From Huaxiibacter chinensis (GTDB lineage: Bacteria > Pseudomonadota > Gammaproteobacteria > Enterobacterales > Enterobacteriaceae): DNA of 64,000 bases. A model generated the notes under the pieces. That model was not told the DNA's origin. It made no database searches and saw only the letters and a list, made by a program, of their open reading frames with translations. The stretch covers positions 496,001 through 560,000 of the forward strand of contig NZ_JAJVHF010000002.1 in NCBI RefSeq assembly GCF_022171985.1. Reading direction: 5' to 3'. Below are positions 31,688 through 40,508 of this stretch, one piece after another. The first letter of the stretch is position 1; each line of letters opens with the position of its first letter. Made by a program: the position numbers and the translations under genes.

Positions 31688-31712
31688 AAAATTGTTAACA
31701 ATTTTGTAAAAT
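31688..31712 (+). promoter_or_regulatory. lpdA promoter region with palindrome and ArcA-like direct repeat
   Basis: AAAATTGTTAACAATTTT (31688-31705) is a perfect 18-bp palindrome. GTTAA at 31694 and GTAAA at 31706 form an ArcA-type direct repeat about one helical turn apart, and TAAAAT (31707-31712) is a likely -10 box for the independent lpdA promoter. ArcA repression of lpd is known in E. coli; the assignment here is by motif. Confidence 0.55.
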
Positions 31713-31786
31713 ACGGGCGGATAGAACGTCCCGGTGGATGAAGGGCGACAAGTACCTGGACCGCCGGAAATCAATAAGAGGTCATG

Positions 31787-33211
31787 ATGAGTACTGAAAT
31801 CAAAACTCAGGTCGTGGTACTTGGGGCAGGTCCCGCAGGTTACTCTGCAGCCTTCCGTTGCGCTGATTTAGGTCTGGAAACCGTCATCGTAGAACGTTAC
31901 AACACCCTTGGTGGTGTTTGTCTGAACGTCGGTTGTATCCCTTCTAAAGCACTGCTGCACGTTGCTAAAGTTATCGAAGAAGCCAAAGCACTGGCCGATC
32001 ACGGTATCGTCTTCGGCGAGCCGAAAACCGATATCGACAAGATTCGTACCTGGAAAGAGAAAGTTATCACTCAGCTGACCGGTGGTCTGGCGGGTATGGC
32101 CAAAGGCCGTAAAGTGAAAGTGGTTAACGGTCTGGGTAAATTCACCGGGGCGAACACCCTGGAAGTGGAAGGCGAAAACGGCAAAACCGTGATCAACTTC
32201 GACAATGCGATTATCGCGGCGGGTTCCCGTCCGATCGAACTGCCATTCATTCCACATGAAGATCCGCGCGTATGGGATTCCACCGATGCGCTGGAGCTGA
32301 AAGAAGTACCAAAACGTCTGCTGGTTATGGGCGGGGGTATTATCGGTCTGGAAATGGCGACCGTTTATCATGCGCTGGGTTCAGAGATTGACGTGGTTGA
32401 GATGTTCGACCAGGTGATCCCGGCTGCCGATAAAGACATCGTTAAAGTCTTCACCAAACGCATCAGCAAGAAGTTCAACCTGATGCTGGAAACCAAAGTA
32501 ACTGCCGTTGAAGCGAAAGAAGACGGTATTTACGTTTCCATGGAAGGCAAAAAAGCCCCTGGCGAAGCGCAGCGTTACGACGCCGTGCTGGTGGCCATTG
32601 GCCGTGTACCTAACGGTAAAAACCTGGAAGCAGGTGCAGCGGGCGTTGAAGTTGACGATCGCGGCTTTATCCGTGTGGACAAGCAGCTGCGCACCAACGT
32701 GCCGCACATCTTTGCTATCGGCGATATCGTCGGTCAGCCAATGCTGGCACACAAAGGTGTTCATGAAGGTCACGTTGCCGCTGAAGTTATCGCGGGCATG
32801 AAGCACTACTTCGATCCGAAAGTGATCCCGTCTATCGCGTACACCGAACCAGAAGTTGCCTGGGTGGGTCTGACCGAGAAAGAAGCGAAAGAAAAAGGCA
32901 TCAGCTACGAAACCGCCACCTTCCCGTGGGCTGCTTCTGGCCGTGCTATCGCCTCTGATTGCGCTGATGGCGTGACCAAACTGATCTTCGACAAAGAGAC
33001 TCACCGTGTCATCGGTGGTGCGATTGTCGGCACTAACGGCGGCGAGCTGTTGGGTGAAATCGGTCTGGCTATCGAGATGGGTTGTGACGCTGAAGACATC
33101 GCGCTGACCATCCACGCTCACCCGACTCTGCATGAGTCTGTGGGTCTGGCCGCTGAAGTGTTCGAAGGTAGCATCACCGATCTGCCGAACGCGAAAGCGA
33201 AGAAGAAGTAA
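31787..33211 (+). CDS. lpdA: Dihydrolipoyl dehydrogenase LpdA (E3)
   Basis: FAD flavoprotein that reoxidises dihydrolipoyl groups for the pyruvate and 2-oxoglutarate dehydrogenases and the glycine cleavage system. FAD-binding GAGPAGYSAAFRCADLG at the N-terminus, redox-active disulfide GGVCLNVGCIPSKALL, NAD-binding GGGIIGLEMATVYHALGSE and the C-terminal catalytic HAHPTLHESVGLAAE are intact. I start at the second of two adjacent ATGs (31787), which has the better AGAGG spacing and gives 474 residues as in E. coli. Confidence 0.97.
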   Translation: MSTEIKTQVVVLGAGPAGYSAAFRCADLGLETVIVERYNTLGGVCLNVGCIPSKALLHVAKVIEEAKALADHGIVFGEPKTDIDKIRTWKEKVITQLTGGLAGMAKGRKVKVVNGLGKFTGANTLEVEGENGKTVINFDNAIIAAGSRPIELPFIPHEDPRVWDSTDALELKEVPKRLLVMGGGIIGLEMATVYHALGSEIDVVEMFDQVIPAADKDIVKVFTKRISKKFNLMLETKVTAVEAKEDGIYVSMEGKKAPGEAQRYDAVLVAIGRVPNGKNLEAGAAGVEVDDRGFIRVDKQLRTNVPHIFAIGDIVGQPMLAHKGVHEGHVAAEVIAGMKHYFDPKVIPSIAYTEPEVAWVGLTEKEAKEKGISYETATFPWAASGRAIASDCADGVTKLIFDKETHRVIGGAIVGTNGGELLGEIGLAIEMGCDAEDIALTIHAHPTLHESVGLAAEVFEGSITDLPNAKAKKK

Positions 33212-33225
33212 TTCTTCTGCTTAAG

Positions 33226-33256
33226 AAAAAGCCGCTCACTGAGCGGCTTTTTTTAT
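33226..33256. terminator. Bidirectional terminator between lpdA and the DUF2950 gene
   Basis: AAAAAGCCGCTC, loop ACT, GAGCGGCTTTTTTT. The stem has A-runs on one side and T-runs on the other, so it can act for lpdA on the plus strand and for the convergent gene on the minus strand. The final T-run overlaps the stop codon of the DUF2950 gene. Confidence 0.85.
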
Positions 33257-34047
33257 TGTTTCACGGCCTGCCAGTGTTGATCCGGATGAAAGCGGGTCAC
33301 CGCCTGAGCGGCCTGCTCAGAATCCTTCCCCATGTCCATTTGATACACGTTATCGTCCTGATTGATGATAAAACTCATCACGCCCGTTTGCCCGTAACTG
33401 ACGGGCCAGGCGATCATCGCAAACCCCTTGTCATTGTCTGGCAGAATGCGGAAACGGTAGCCGTGATAGCCTGTCCCTGGCACCGCGGGGCTGAAGGCAG
33501 GGCCAAGTGGGCTTGGCGCTTCGCCGGGCGCAACGGGCCAGTAAAGGCCATCTTTTTTACCTTCTGAGCTGACAATCTTCTGCGCATAATGCTGGTTCAG
33601 GGCGTAGTAGCTTGCCTGCGCATCCACGTAGGCATGCAGCGCGGCAATGGCGGCAAGTTCATTGCGGCCAATTTCACGGGTCAGGATCTCATCGGCGGCT
33701 TTCTGCATATTAAACTGCCAGCCGGCGGCGGTTTTCACCACGGGAATGGGTAATTGCCATTGGTTATCGCCCACCAGCAGATGGGCGACGTCACCCTCGG
33801 TCACCGTACGGTGGCTCACTTTCCAGTCGCGTAAAAACCGAGCAACTGCCTCAGGATCGACACCTTCCGGCGGCAGGAATTCACGCCAGTTTTCGCCAAG
33901 CAGGTCTGCCATCGCCCCCTCGTTTTGCTCTCCGATTGCGGTGGCTAGCGCTTCGGTTGCCCGTTCTGGCGTGGTGAAGTGCTGTTGAGCAAAGGCAAAA
34001 CTCGAGGCCATAAACAACACTATTCCACTGACTACGTTACTCTTCAT
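33253..34047 (-). CDS. DUF2950 family exported protein
   Basis: 264-residue protein of unknown function. The N-terminus MKSNVVSGIVLFMASSFAFA is a signal peptide with probable cleavage after AFA, so it should be periplasmic. The mature part contains FTTPERATEALATAI and EQNEGAMADLLGENWREFLP, then a domain with GYHGYRFRILPDN, FAMIAWPVSYGQTGVMSFI and a C-terminal DDNVYQMDMGKDSEQAA, typical of DUF2950. It starts 10 bp after the yacH (DUF3300) stop, so the two form an operon. E. coli K-12 has yacH but, as far as I know, no DUF2950 partner here. The role is unknown; an envelope-associated job is inference from the signal peptide. Confidence 0.82.
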   Translation of the reverse strand: MKSNVVSGIVLFMASSFAFAQQHFTTPERATEALATAIGEQNEGAMADLLGENWREFLPPEGVDPEAVARFLRDWKVSHRTVTEGDVAHLLVGDNQWQLPIPVVKTAAGWQFNMQKAADEILTREIGRNELAAIAALHAYVDAQASYYALNQHYAQKIVSSEGKKDGLYWPVAPGEAPSPLGPAFSPAVPGTGYHGYRFRILPDNDKGFAMIAWPVSYGQTGVMSFIINQDDNVYQMDMGKDSEQAAQAVTRFHPDQHWQAVKQ

Positions 34048-34057
34048 ATCGATTCCC

Positions 34058-35620
34058 TTAGCGATGGCGGAACTCGCGGTGTTCAGTTCGACCCGCAGGC
34101 ATTTGTCGCTGCGGTTGATTTTGGTGGCGCGTGGCCATCTGACGACTCTGCAAGCCTCGCTGCTGCTGGGCTTGCCAGTTGGCAGAGCGGCTGTCATTCC
34201 CGCTTAATGCATTGGCGCGGGGCTGACGAGGGCGCGGCTGAACGTCCCGGTGCTGTGCTGGCTGGGATACCCGTTTCTCTTGTTTTGCCGTGCTGACCTG
34301 ACGATGTTCTTGCGGCTGCATAGCCGTGCGTTTCGCCGTTTTGGGTGCGCTATCGTATCCCCGAAAGTTATTGCGCTGAGAAATCTGCTTTAACTGTTGC
34401 TGCGACATCTGACGCTGCGCATCTTTGGAGCCGGGGCGCGCCGTTTGCGACAGGTTTTTTCCGGTGGATTTTTCCATCTGCGTTAACGCAGCCTGGCGTT
34501 GATTATCGCGATTCACCGGCCTTTGCTGGGTTGCACTCAGCCCGGTCGCCGTGTTTGTGGCGTGGAAGCGGGTATTTAACTGATTCGTTGGGTAGGGTAC
34601 CCCTTCACGGTAAGCGGGGTTGTGCTGCCAGTGACGGTTCGTATCAGTTAGCCGCTGCCCACTGATTTTATTGAAGTTATCGACGTTTATATTGATGTTG
34701 TTATCACCGTTGCGATTGTAGCCGCCGTGGTGATCCCAGTCGTCATCATGGTGGTGATCCCAGTCATCGTCATCATCCCAGTCGATGTTGCTGAAGATCG
34801 CGTAGGTAGTCGCCACGCCCAGGCTGAACCCCAAGCCTTTGACGAGGCTGTCCGTAAACTGCTCTCCCGGCGAGGGTGGTAAATAGACGGGCGGATAGCC
34901 GGTACTGGGCCAGGTGCCATACACGGTATTCGGATTATAGGTCGGGACATAAACGACCTGGGGATCGGCGGATTCGATTTTAATGACCGTCGGGCTTGCC
35001 GGAGCGGCAGCGGTATCTGTGCTGGTCCGGGAAGCGGTGGGAGCAGGGGCCGGTTTTGTCTCGGTGGTTACCGTTTGTTGCGGCGTCGATTGTAACGCGC
35101 CCGTTTTCTGCGCCAGCAGGCGTAAGCGCTGAACGGAATCCATCACGTCTTTCGGTTGCGCGAGGAAGGCATCGCCCAGATTCTGGATCCACGCGGGATT
35201 TCCCCCCATCAACGACATCAGCTGAGGGAATGCGACCAGCGATTTGACGCTGGGATCCCATGGCTGATCGGCAACGGCCTTCAGCGCCTCGTCACCCTGC
35301 ATCTTCGGGTTGTCTTTTGACCACTGCGCCGCCTGAATGACGTTTGAGGGGTAGGTAGAAGCCATCAGTATTTGCGAGAGCAGCGCGTCGGGATAGAGAG
35401 CCACGGGCGCGGTCCACTGATCGATTTGTTCAGCGGTGTAGGCATTGGCAACCGGGGCAAGCGGCGCGACGGGAGACGGGGCGACAACGGTTGTGGGGGC
35501 CGCTGGAGGCGTCGTAATGGTTTCCGGTGCACGACTTTTGACATACAGCACGCCAGAGGCGGCGAGCAGCCCGGCACTGCACAGAAGGACCAGCAGATGT
35601 GGCTTAAAAGGCAACGTCAT
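34058..35620 (-). CDS. yacH: DUF3300 family protein, YacH-like
   Basis: 520-residue protein of unknown function with an N-terminal hydrophobic segment (residues 7-26) that may be a membrane anchor or signal peptide. Residues 60-175 form the DUF3300 domain (QIDQWTAPVALYPDALLSQILMAS begins it). After a Pro/Ala/Thr linker and a VYVPTYNPNTVYG motif come a His/Asp cluster at about 279-298 (WDDDDDWDHHHDDDWDHH), an Asn-rich patch (302-317) and a long basic Gln/Arg-rich tail (340-520) that looks disordered. E. coli YacH (617 residues) is in the same place between lpd and acnB. The His/Asp cluster suggests metal binding; that is inference. Confidence 0.85.
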   Translation of the reverse strand: MTLPFKPHLLVLLCSAGLLAASGVLYVKSRAPETITTPPAAPTTVVAPSPVAPLAPVANAYTAEQIDQWTAPVALYPDALLSQILMASTYPSNVIQAAQWSKDNPKMQGDEALKAVADQPWDPSVKSLVAFPQLMSLMGGNPAWIQNLGDAFLAQPKDVMDSVQRLRLLAQKTGALQSTPQQTVTTETKPAPAPTASRTSTDTAAAPASPTVIKIESADPQVVYVPTYNPNTVYGTWPSTGYPPVYLPPSPGEQFTDSLVKGLGFSLGVATTYAIFSNIDWDDDDDWDHHHDDDWDHHGGYNRNGDNNININVDNFNKISGQRLTDTNRHWQHNPAYREGVPYPTNQLNTRFHATNTATGLSATQQRPVNRDNQRQAALTQMEKSTGKNLSQTARPGSKDAQRQMSQQQLKQISQRNNFRGYDSAPKTAKRTAMQPQEHRQVSTAKQEKRVSQPAQHRDVQPRPRQPRANALSGNDSRSANWQAQQQRGLQSRQMATRHQNQPQRQMPAGRTEHREFRHR

Positions 35621-35797
35621 AATGTAACTCCAACGAAAGCAGTGCCTGATGGCGCTTTACAGGGTTGCGAGTATATTCTGAGGTTTTTCGCAGTTTTGAC
35701 TTTTCTTGGGAATCGTCCTGTATGTCCGGATAAAGAGTGTGAGCATTTATGACACAAATTATAATTGCTGGTGGGAAAGACGCCTGAAATTTCAGAA

Positions 35798-35818
35798 GGC
35801 CGCTCTTGCGAGCGGCCA
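35798..35818 (-). terminator. Hairpin after the 38-codon ORF
   Basis: GGCCGCTC (35799-35806) and GAGCGGCC (35811-35818) form a perfect 8-bp stem with a TTGC loop, 5 bp beyond the stop of the small minus-strand ORF and about 180 bp before yacH. No T-run follows, so it is either a weak terminator or an attenuator-like structure ahead of yacH. Confidence 0.4.
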
Positions 35819-35822
35819 GCAG

Positions 35823-35939
35823 CTAGTTGCCGAGGTTTAATACAAACAGCACCGTGATGTCGGATATGTTCCAGCCACCGTGCAGTGCAGTCAGCACTAA
35901 ACCTGTCACAACGATCAGCGCATAAATTCGCATCTCCAT
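35823..35939 (-). CDS. Small hydrophobic 38-residue peptide, candidate
   Basis: Frame from ATG 35939 (or the second ATG at 35933) to TAG 35823. The peptide starts MEMRIYALIVVTGLVLTAL, continues HGGWNISDITVLFVLNLGN, and would have one or two short membrane-inserting stretches. AAGAGA lies about 9 bases upstream of the first ATG as a weak ribosome-binding site. A hairpin follows the stop. I do not recognise it. It could be a leader peptide for yacH, a type I toxin-like peptide, or a chance frame; size and hydrophobicity alone do not decide. Confidence 0.35.
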   Translation of the reverse strand: MEMRIYALIVVTGLVLTALHGGWNISDITVLFVLNLGN

Positions 35940-35944
35940 TGCGT

Positions 35945-36303
35945 GCGTTCTCTTGCAGGCTACGCGGATTCTTTCTTCACCGGGAAAGGCCGAACCAGGC
36001 AAGTTGAGGTTTTGCCACGTAGGTTACGGAACTGCTCCCGGGCCCGGTGACTGGTTGCTACACCAGCGAAGCAGGCCGAAGAAAAGCCTAATGGATCGAA
36101 CAGTCCTTCAGAAGAGAAGAAATGCGATTACATGGAGTTACTTCTGAAAGCGGAAGGCGCTACGCAAAAGAGAAGATAGGGCTTGCAACGGAGAGGGCCG
36201 AGTAGCAAAATTTAACCCGTTGGGGTTTTGCCGCAAATCTGCCCGCCCGGTGTGCTACCACCGCAAGGCAACAAATTAACCGCCGTGAGGCGGTTTTTTT
36301 GTG
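35945..36303 (+). ncRNA. Candidate structured RNA upstream of acnB
   Basis: No protein-coding frame is convincing in this interval, yet it is rich in short inverted repeats and ends in a strong terminator. Examples: GGCAA/TTGCC (35998-36016), CTGGT/ACCAG (36051-36066), and GCAAAA/TTTTGC around AACCC-GTTG-GGGTT (36205-36231). Two mini-frames overlap inside it (36091-36147, 18 codons; 36132-36179, 15 codons), without good ribosome-binding sites. The 5' end is unknown; a longer transcript would be antisense to the 38-codon ORF. I cannot match it to a known RNA family. Confidence 0.35.
36278..36303 (+). terminator. Intrinsic terminator between yacH and acnB
   Basis: AACCGCC, loop GTGA, GGCGGTTTTTTT on the plus strand. 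There is no annotated plus-strand gene upstream for more than 3 kb, so this terminator implies an unrecognised plus-strand transcript. Confidence 0.85.
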
Positions 36304-36382
36304 CCTGAATTTCATTTCGCTCCCCGCTACACCATGCTTAACGATTCAGCAAATTATTTAATGTTGCTTTTTTGTAAACGGA

Positions 36383-36411
36383 TTAACACTGTGCAGAAAT
36401 CCTGCTATGCT
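36383..36411 (+). promoter_or_regulatory. acnB promoter
   Basis: TTAACA (36383-36388) and TATGCT (36406-36411) with a 17-bp spacer and an extended -10 TGC. The resulting leader is about 112 nt before the GTG start. Confidence 0.65.
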
Positions 36412-36530
36412 GCCCGACGCGGTATCGGGCATGTACCCTACTAAACTGCTGTCTCACAGGAGCGTGAAGAGAACCGCCCAATACACAATGTGTATGCCGC
36501 AATATGACAATGAGAGCGAGGAGAACCGTC

Positions 36531-39128
36531 GTGCTAGAAGAATACCGTAAGCACGTAGCAGAACGTGCCGCCGAGGGAATTGTACCCAAACCTTTAGATG
36601 CAACCCAAATGGCCGCGCTCGTCGAGCTGCTGAAGAACCCGCCTAAGGGCGAAGAAGAATTCCTGTTAGATCTGTTGATCAACCGTGTACCGCCTGGCGT
36701 AGATGAAGCTGCCTACGTAAAAGCTGGATTCCTTGCTGCCATTGCCAAAGGCGAAGCGACCTCTCCACTGGTTACTCCTGAAAAAGCGATAGAACTGCTC
36801 GGTACCATGCAGGGTGGTTACAATATTCACCCGCTGATTGACGCACTGGATAACGATACGCTGGCACCCATTGCCGCGAAAGCGCTCTCATCGACGCTGC
36901 TGATGTTTGATAACTTCTACGATGTGGAAGAAAAGGCCAAAGCCGGCAACGTCTACGCGAAGCAGGTGATGCAGTCCTGGGCCAATGCCGAATGGTTCCT
37001 GAATCGTCCAGCTATGGCCGAAAAAATCACCGTGACCGTCTTCAAAGTGACGGGTGAAACCAACACCGACGACCTGTCTCCGGCACCGGATGCATGGTCT
37101 CGTCCCGATATTCCTCTGCACGCGCTGGCGATGCTGAAAAATGCCCGTGATGGTATCGAGCCGGATCAGCCTGGCAGCGTGGGCCCGATTAAACAGATCG
37201 AGGCCCTGCAGCAGAAAGGCTTCCCGCTGGCCTACGTCGGTGACGTAGTGGGTACCGGTTCTTCACGTAAGTCCGCGACCAACTCCGTGCTGTGGTTTAT
37301 GGGCGATGATATCCCTCATGTGCCAAACAAGCGTGGCGGTGGTCTGGTACTCGGCGGCAAAATCGCGCCAATCTTCTTCAATACCATGGAAGATGCGGGT
37401 GCCCTGCCCATTGAAGTGGACGTGAACAACCTGAACATGGGCGACGTGATTGACGTGTACCCGTTCAAAGGCGAAGTGCGTAACCACGAAACCAATGAAC
37501 TGCTGGCAAGTTTCGAGCTGAAAACCGACGTGCTGATCGACGAAGTGCGTGCCGGTGGCCGTATTCCGCTGATCATCGGTCGTGGCCTCACCACCCGCGC
37601 ACGCGAGGCGCTCGGTCTGCCACACTCAGATGTGTTCCGTCAGGCGAAAGACGTGGCGGAAAGCAGCCGCGGTTTCTCACTGGCACAGAAAATGGTCGGC
37701 CGTGCGTGCGGCGTAGCGGGCGTGCGTCCTGGCGCATACTGCGAGCCGAAGATGACCTCCGTGGGTTCTCAGGATACCACCGGTCCTATGACCCGTGATG
37801 AACTGAAAGACCTGGCGTGCCTGGGCTTCTCATCCGATCTGGTGATGCAGTCGTTCTGCCACACCGCGGCGTATCCAAAGCCGGTTGATGTGACCACCCA
37901 CCACACGCTGCCTGATTTCATCATGAACCGTGGCGGTGTCTCTCTGCGTCCGGGCGACGGCGTTATCCACTCGTGGCTGAACCGCATGCTGCTGCCTGAT
38001 ACCGTGGGTACCGGCGGTGACTCTCATACCCGTTTCCCGATTGGGATCTCCTTCCCGGCAGGCTCAGGTCTGGTGGCCTTTGCCGCTGCGACCGGTGTGA
38101 TGCCGCTGGATATGCCTGAGTCGGTGCTGGTGCGCTTCAAAGGGAAAATGCAGCCGGGGATCACCCTGCGTGACCTGGTGCATGCGATCCCGCTGTATGC
38201 CATCAAACAAGGGCTGCTGACCGTTGAGAAGAAAGGCAAGAAAAACATCTTCTCTGGCCGTATCCTGGAAATTGAAGGTCTGCCGGATCTGAAAGTCGAG
38301 CAGGCGTTTGAGCTGACCGATGCCTCTGCTGAACGTTCTGCGGCAGGCTGTACCATCAAGCTGAATGAAGCGCCGATCGTGGAGTATCTGAGCTCTAACA
38401 TCGTGCTGCTGAAGTGGATGATTGCCGAAGGCTACGGCGATCGCCGTACGCTGGAGCGCCGTATCCAGGGCATGGAAAAATGGCTGGCGGATCCGCAGCT
38501 GATGGAAGCCGATGCTGACGCGGAATACGCGGCGGTGATCGACATCGATCTGGCGGATATCAAAGAGCCAATCCTGTGTGCACCAAACGATCCGGATGAT
38601 GCGCGTCTGCTGTCTGACGTGGCGGGGGAGAAAATCGATGAAGTCTTCATCGGCTCCTGCATGACCAACATCGGTCACTTCCGTGCGGCAGGTAAACTGC
38701 TCGACAGCCACAAAGGCCAACTGCCGACCCGTCTGTGGGTAGCGCCTCCAACGCGTATGGATGCAGCCCAACTGACCGAAGAAGGCTACTACAGCATCTT
38801 TGGTAAGAGCGGCGCGCGTATCGAAATCCCGGGCTGTTCACTGTGTATGGGTAACCAGGCACGCGTGGCGGATGGCTCGACGGTAGTGTCGACCTCAACG
38901 CGTAACTTCCCGAACCGTTTAGGGACCGGGGCGAACGTCTTCCTGGCCTCTGCGGAGCTGGCGGCGGTCGCGGCGCTGATCGGTAAACTGCCTACAGCGG
39001 AAGAGTATCAGACCTTCGTTGCGCAGGTTGATAAGACGGCGGTAGATACCTATCGTTACCTGAACTTCGATAAGCTGGATCAGTACACTGAGAAAGCGGA
39101 CGGCGTTATCTTCCAGACGGCAGTCTAA
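36531..39128 (+). CDS. acnB: Aconitate hydratase B
   Basis: 4Fe-4S enzyme of the TCA cycle (citrate to isocitrate, also 2-methylaconitate hydration); 865 residues, equal to E. coli. The N-terminal HEAT-like domain with [15 protein letters not shown], the swivel domain with [29 protein letters not shown], and cluster-binding cysteines in [15 protein letters not shown] and [14 protein letters not shown] are visible. The start is GTG 36531 with AGGAGAA upstream, as in E. coli; an upstream in-frame ATG at 36504 is rejected. Apo-AcnB is known to bind mRNA, including its own, in E. coli. Confidence 0.97.
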   Translation: MLEEYRKHVAERAAEGIVPKPLDATQMAALVELLKNPPKGEEEFLLDLLINRVPPGVDEAAYVKAGFLAAIAKGEATSPLVTPEKAIELLGTMQGGYNIHPLIDALDNDTLAPIAAKALSSTLLMFDNFYDVEEKAKAGNVYAKQVMQSWANAEWFLNRPAMAEKITVTVFKVTGETNTDDLSPAPDAWSRPDIPLHALAMLKNARDGIEPDQPGSVGPIKQIEALQQKGFPLAYVGDVVGTGSSRKSATNSVLWFMGDDIPHVPNKRGGGLVLGGKIAPIFFNTMEDAGALPIEVDVNNLNMGDVIDVYPFKGEVRNHETNELLASFELKTDVLIDEVRAGGRIPLIIGRGLTTRAREALGLPHSDVFRQAKDVAESSRGFSLAQKMVGRACGVAGVRPGAYCEPKMTSVGSQDTTGPMTRDELKDLACLGFSSDLVMQSFCHTAAYPKPVDVTTHHTLPDFIMNRGGVSLRPGDGVIHSWLNRMLLPDTVGTGGDSHTRFPIGISFPAGSGLVAFAAATGVMPLDMPESVLVRFKGKMQPGITLRDLVHAIPLYAIKQGLLTVEKKGKKNIFSGRILEIEGLPDLKVEQAFELTDASAERSAAGCTIKLNEAPIVEYLSSNIVLLKWMIAEGYGDRRTLERRIQGMEKWLADPQLMEADADAEYAAVIDIDLADIKEPILCAPNDPDDARLLSDVAGEKIDEVFIGSCMTNIGHFRAAGKLLDSHKGQLPTRLWVAPPTRMDAAQLTEEGYYSIFGKSGARIEIPGCSLCMGNQARVADGSTVVSTSTRNFPNRLGTGANVFLASAELAAVAALIGKLPTAEEYQTFVAQVDKTAVDTYRYLNFDKLDQYTEKADGVIFQTAV

Positions 39129-39133
39129 ACTGC

Positions 39134-39160
39134 AAAACCGTCTCCGTGGAGACGGTTTTT
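39134..39160 (+). terminator. Intrinsic terminator after acnB
   Basis: AAAACCGTCTCC, loop GT, GGAGACGGTTTTT, six bases after the stop: a strong rho-independent terminator. Confidence 0.9.
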
Positions 39161-39170
39161 AGTGTGTTCA

Positions 39171-39211
39171 TCCTCTCCCACGGGAGAGGAACAGGGTGAG
39201 GGCATCAGGCC
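39171..39211 (-). repeat. REP-like palindromic element, inverted orientation
   Basis: Contains CCTCTCCCACGGGAGAGG followed by the complement of CTGATGCCCTCACC. It is a reverse-orientation copy of the family found after cueO, hpt and hrpB. Lies just after the acnB terminator. Confidence 0.65.
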
Positions 39212-39319
39212 GCAGGGTCTTGCTCTCACCTTTTTATTTTCATTCCTCCCGCCTCCCACGCTTTTTTTCTTCCTCGCTGCTGCGATAATTACGCTAATGG
39301 CTTTGCAGAGGAAAATACA

Positions 39320-39682
39320 ATGGATTACGAATTTCTGCGCGACATCACCGGTGTGGTGAAGGTGCGTATGTCGATGGGCCACGAAGTGGTGGGACACTGG
39401 TTTAACGAAGAGGTGAAAGAGAACACCGCCTTACTGGATGAAGTGGAGCAGGTGGCGCGTACGGTGAAAGGAAGCGAGCGCTCCTGGCAACGTATCGGGC
39501 ATGAATATACCCTGTGGATGGATGGCGAAGAGGTCATGGTGCGCGCCAACCAGCTTGAAATCTCAGGCGATGAGATGGAAGAGGGGATGAGCTATTACGA
39601 CGAAGAGAGCTTCTCGTTGTGTGGCGTAGAAGACTTTTTACAGGTGGTGGCCGCTTACCGCGAATTCATGCAGCAGAAGTAA
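39320..39682 (+). CDS. yacL: UPF0231 family protein YacL
   Basis: Acidic 120-residue cytoplasmic protein with the same length and near-identical sequence to E. coli Yac[21 protein letters not shown] at the start, [21 protein letters not shown] and a C-terminal [22 protein letters not shown]. No catalytic motif is recognisable and the function is unknown. Convergent with speD, 30 bp away. Confidence 0.92.
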   Translation: MDYEFLRDITGVVKVRMSMGHEVVGHWFNEEVKENTALLDEVEQVARTVKGSERSWQRIGHEYTLWMDGEEVMVRANQLEISGDEMEEGMSYYDEESFSLCGVEDFLQVVAAYREFMQQK

Positions 39683-39712
39683 ATGCCGGAGCCTCCGTGC
39701 CCCGGGCGCGGT

Positions 39713-40507
39713 TTACACGGCTGGAATGTTTCGGCCGTAGTAAATTTCGCGCATCTCTTTCCAGAGCAGGTCGGTAATGACCTTACGCTCATCTTCGCTC
39801 AAATCTTCCGGCCGGGTGTGGAACATGTAGTGCTTCAGGTCGAACTCCTTCAGCATCATCTTGGTATGGAAGATATTTTCCTGATAGACGTTCACATCCA
39901 TCATGTCATACAGCGCTTTCATGTCCTGTGACATAAAGTTCTGAATAGAGTTAATCTCATGATCGATAAAGTGTTTCATGCCGTTGATATCACGGGTGAA
40001 GCCGCGCACGCGATAGTCTACGGTCACAATGTCCGACTCAAGTTGATGAATGAGATAGTTCAGGGCATTGAGGGGAGAAATAACGCCGCAGGTAGAGACT
40101 TCAATATCCGCACGGAAGGTACACAGGCCGCCTTCCGGATGGCTCTCGGGATAGGTGTGTACGCAGATATGGCTCTTATCCAGATGGGCAACCACCGCTT
40201 CAGGCAGCGGGCCCGGATGTTCTGAGGGGTCAATCAGGTGAGGCTCTACCGGCTCCTCACTGACCAGGATCGTGACGCTTGCGCCCTGCGGCTCATAGTC
40301 CTGACGGGCAATGTTGAGAATATTGGCCCCGATAATGGAGCAGGTCTCCGACAAAATCTCGGTCAGGCGATTGGCATTGTAGAGTTCATCGATATAGGCG
40401 ATATAACCATCGCGCTCTTCTGCTGTTTTAACGTAGCAGATATCGTAGATACAAAAACTCAGGCTTTTGGTCAGATTATTAAAGCCATGCAGTTTCAGCT
40501 TTTTCAA
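39713..40507 (-). CDS. speD: S-adenosylmethionine decarboxylase proenzyme SpeD
   Basis: Pyruvoyl enzyme supplying decarboxylated SAM for spermidine synthesis. Autocleavage should occur at the Lys-Ser bond in [15 protein letters not shown] (about residues 111-112), making the Ser the pyruvoyl group. 264 residues as in E. coli. The start is TTG (40507): AAGGAGGTGA, a near-perfect ribosome-binding site, lies inside the last codons of speE and compensates. Second gene of speE-speD, one base between stop and start. Confidence 0.96.
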   Translation of the reverse strand: MKKLKLHGFNNLTKSLSFCIYDICYVKTAEERDGYIAYIDELYNANRLTEILSETCSIIGANILNIARQDYEPQGASVTILVSEEPVEPHLIDPSEHPGPLPEAVVAHLDKSHICVHTYPESHPEGGLCTFRADIEVSTCGVISPLNALNYLIHQLESDIVTVDYRVRGFTRDINGMKHFIDHEINSIQNFMSQDMKALYDMMDVNVYQENIFHTKMMLKEFDLKHYMFHTRPEDLSEDERKVITDLLWKEMREIYYGRNIPAV

Positions 40508-40508
40508 T

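Noticed and set aside
35953..36147. 64-codon plus-strand frame in the yacH-acnB gap
   Set aside because: Starts at TTG without a ribosome-binding site, has an unnatural composition and overlaps strong hairpins. The interval looks like structured RNA rather than coding sequence.
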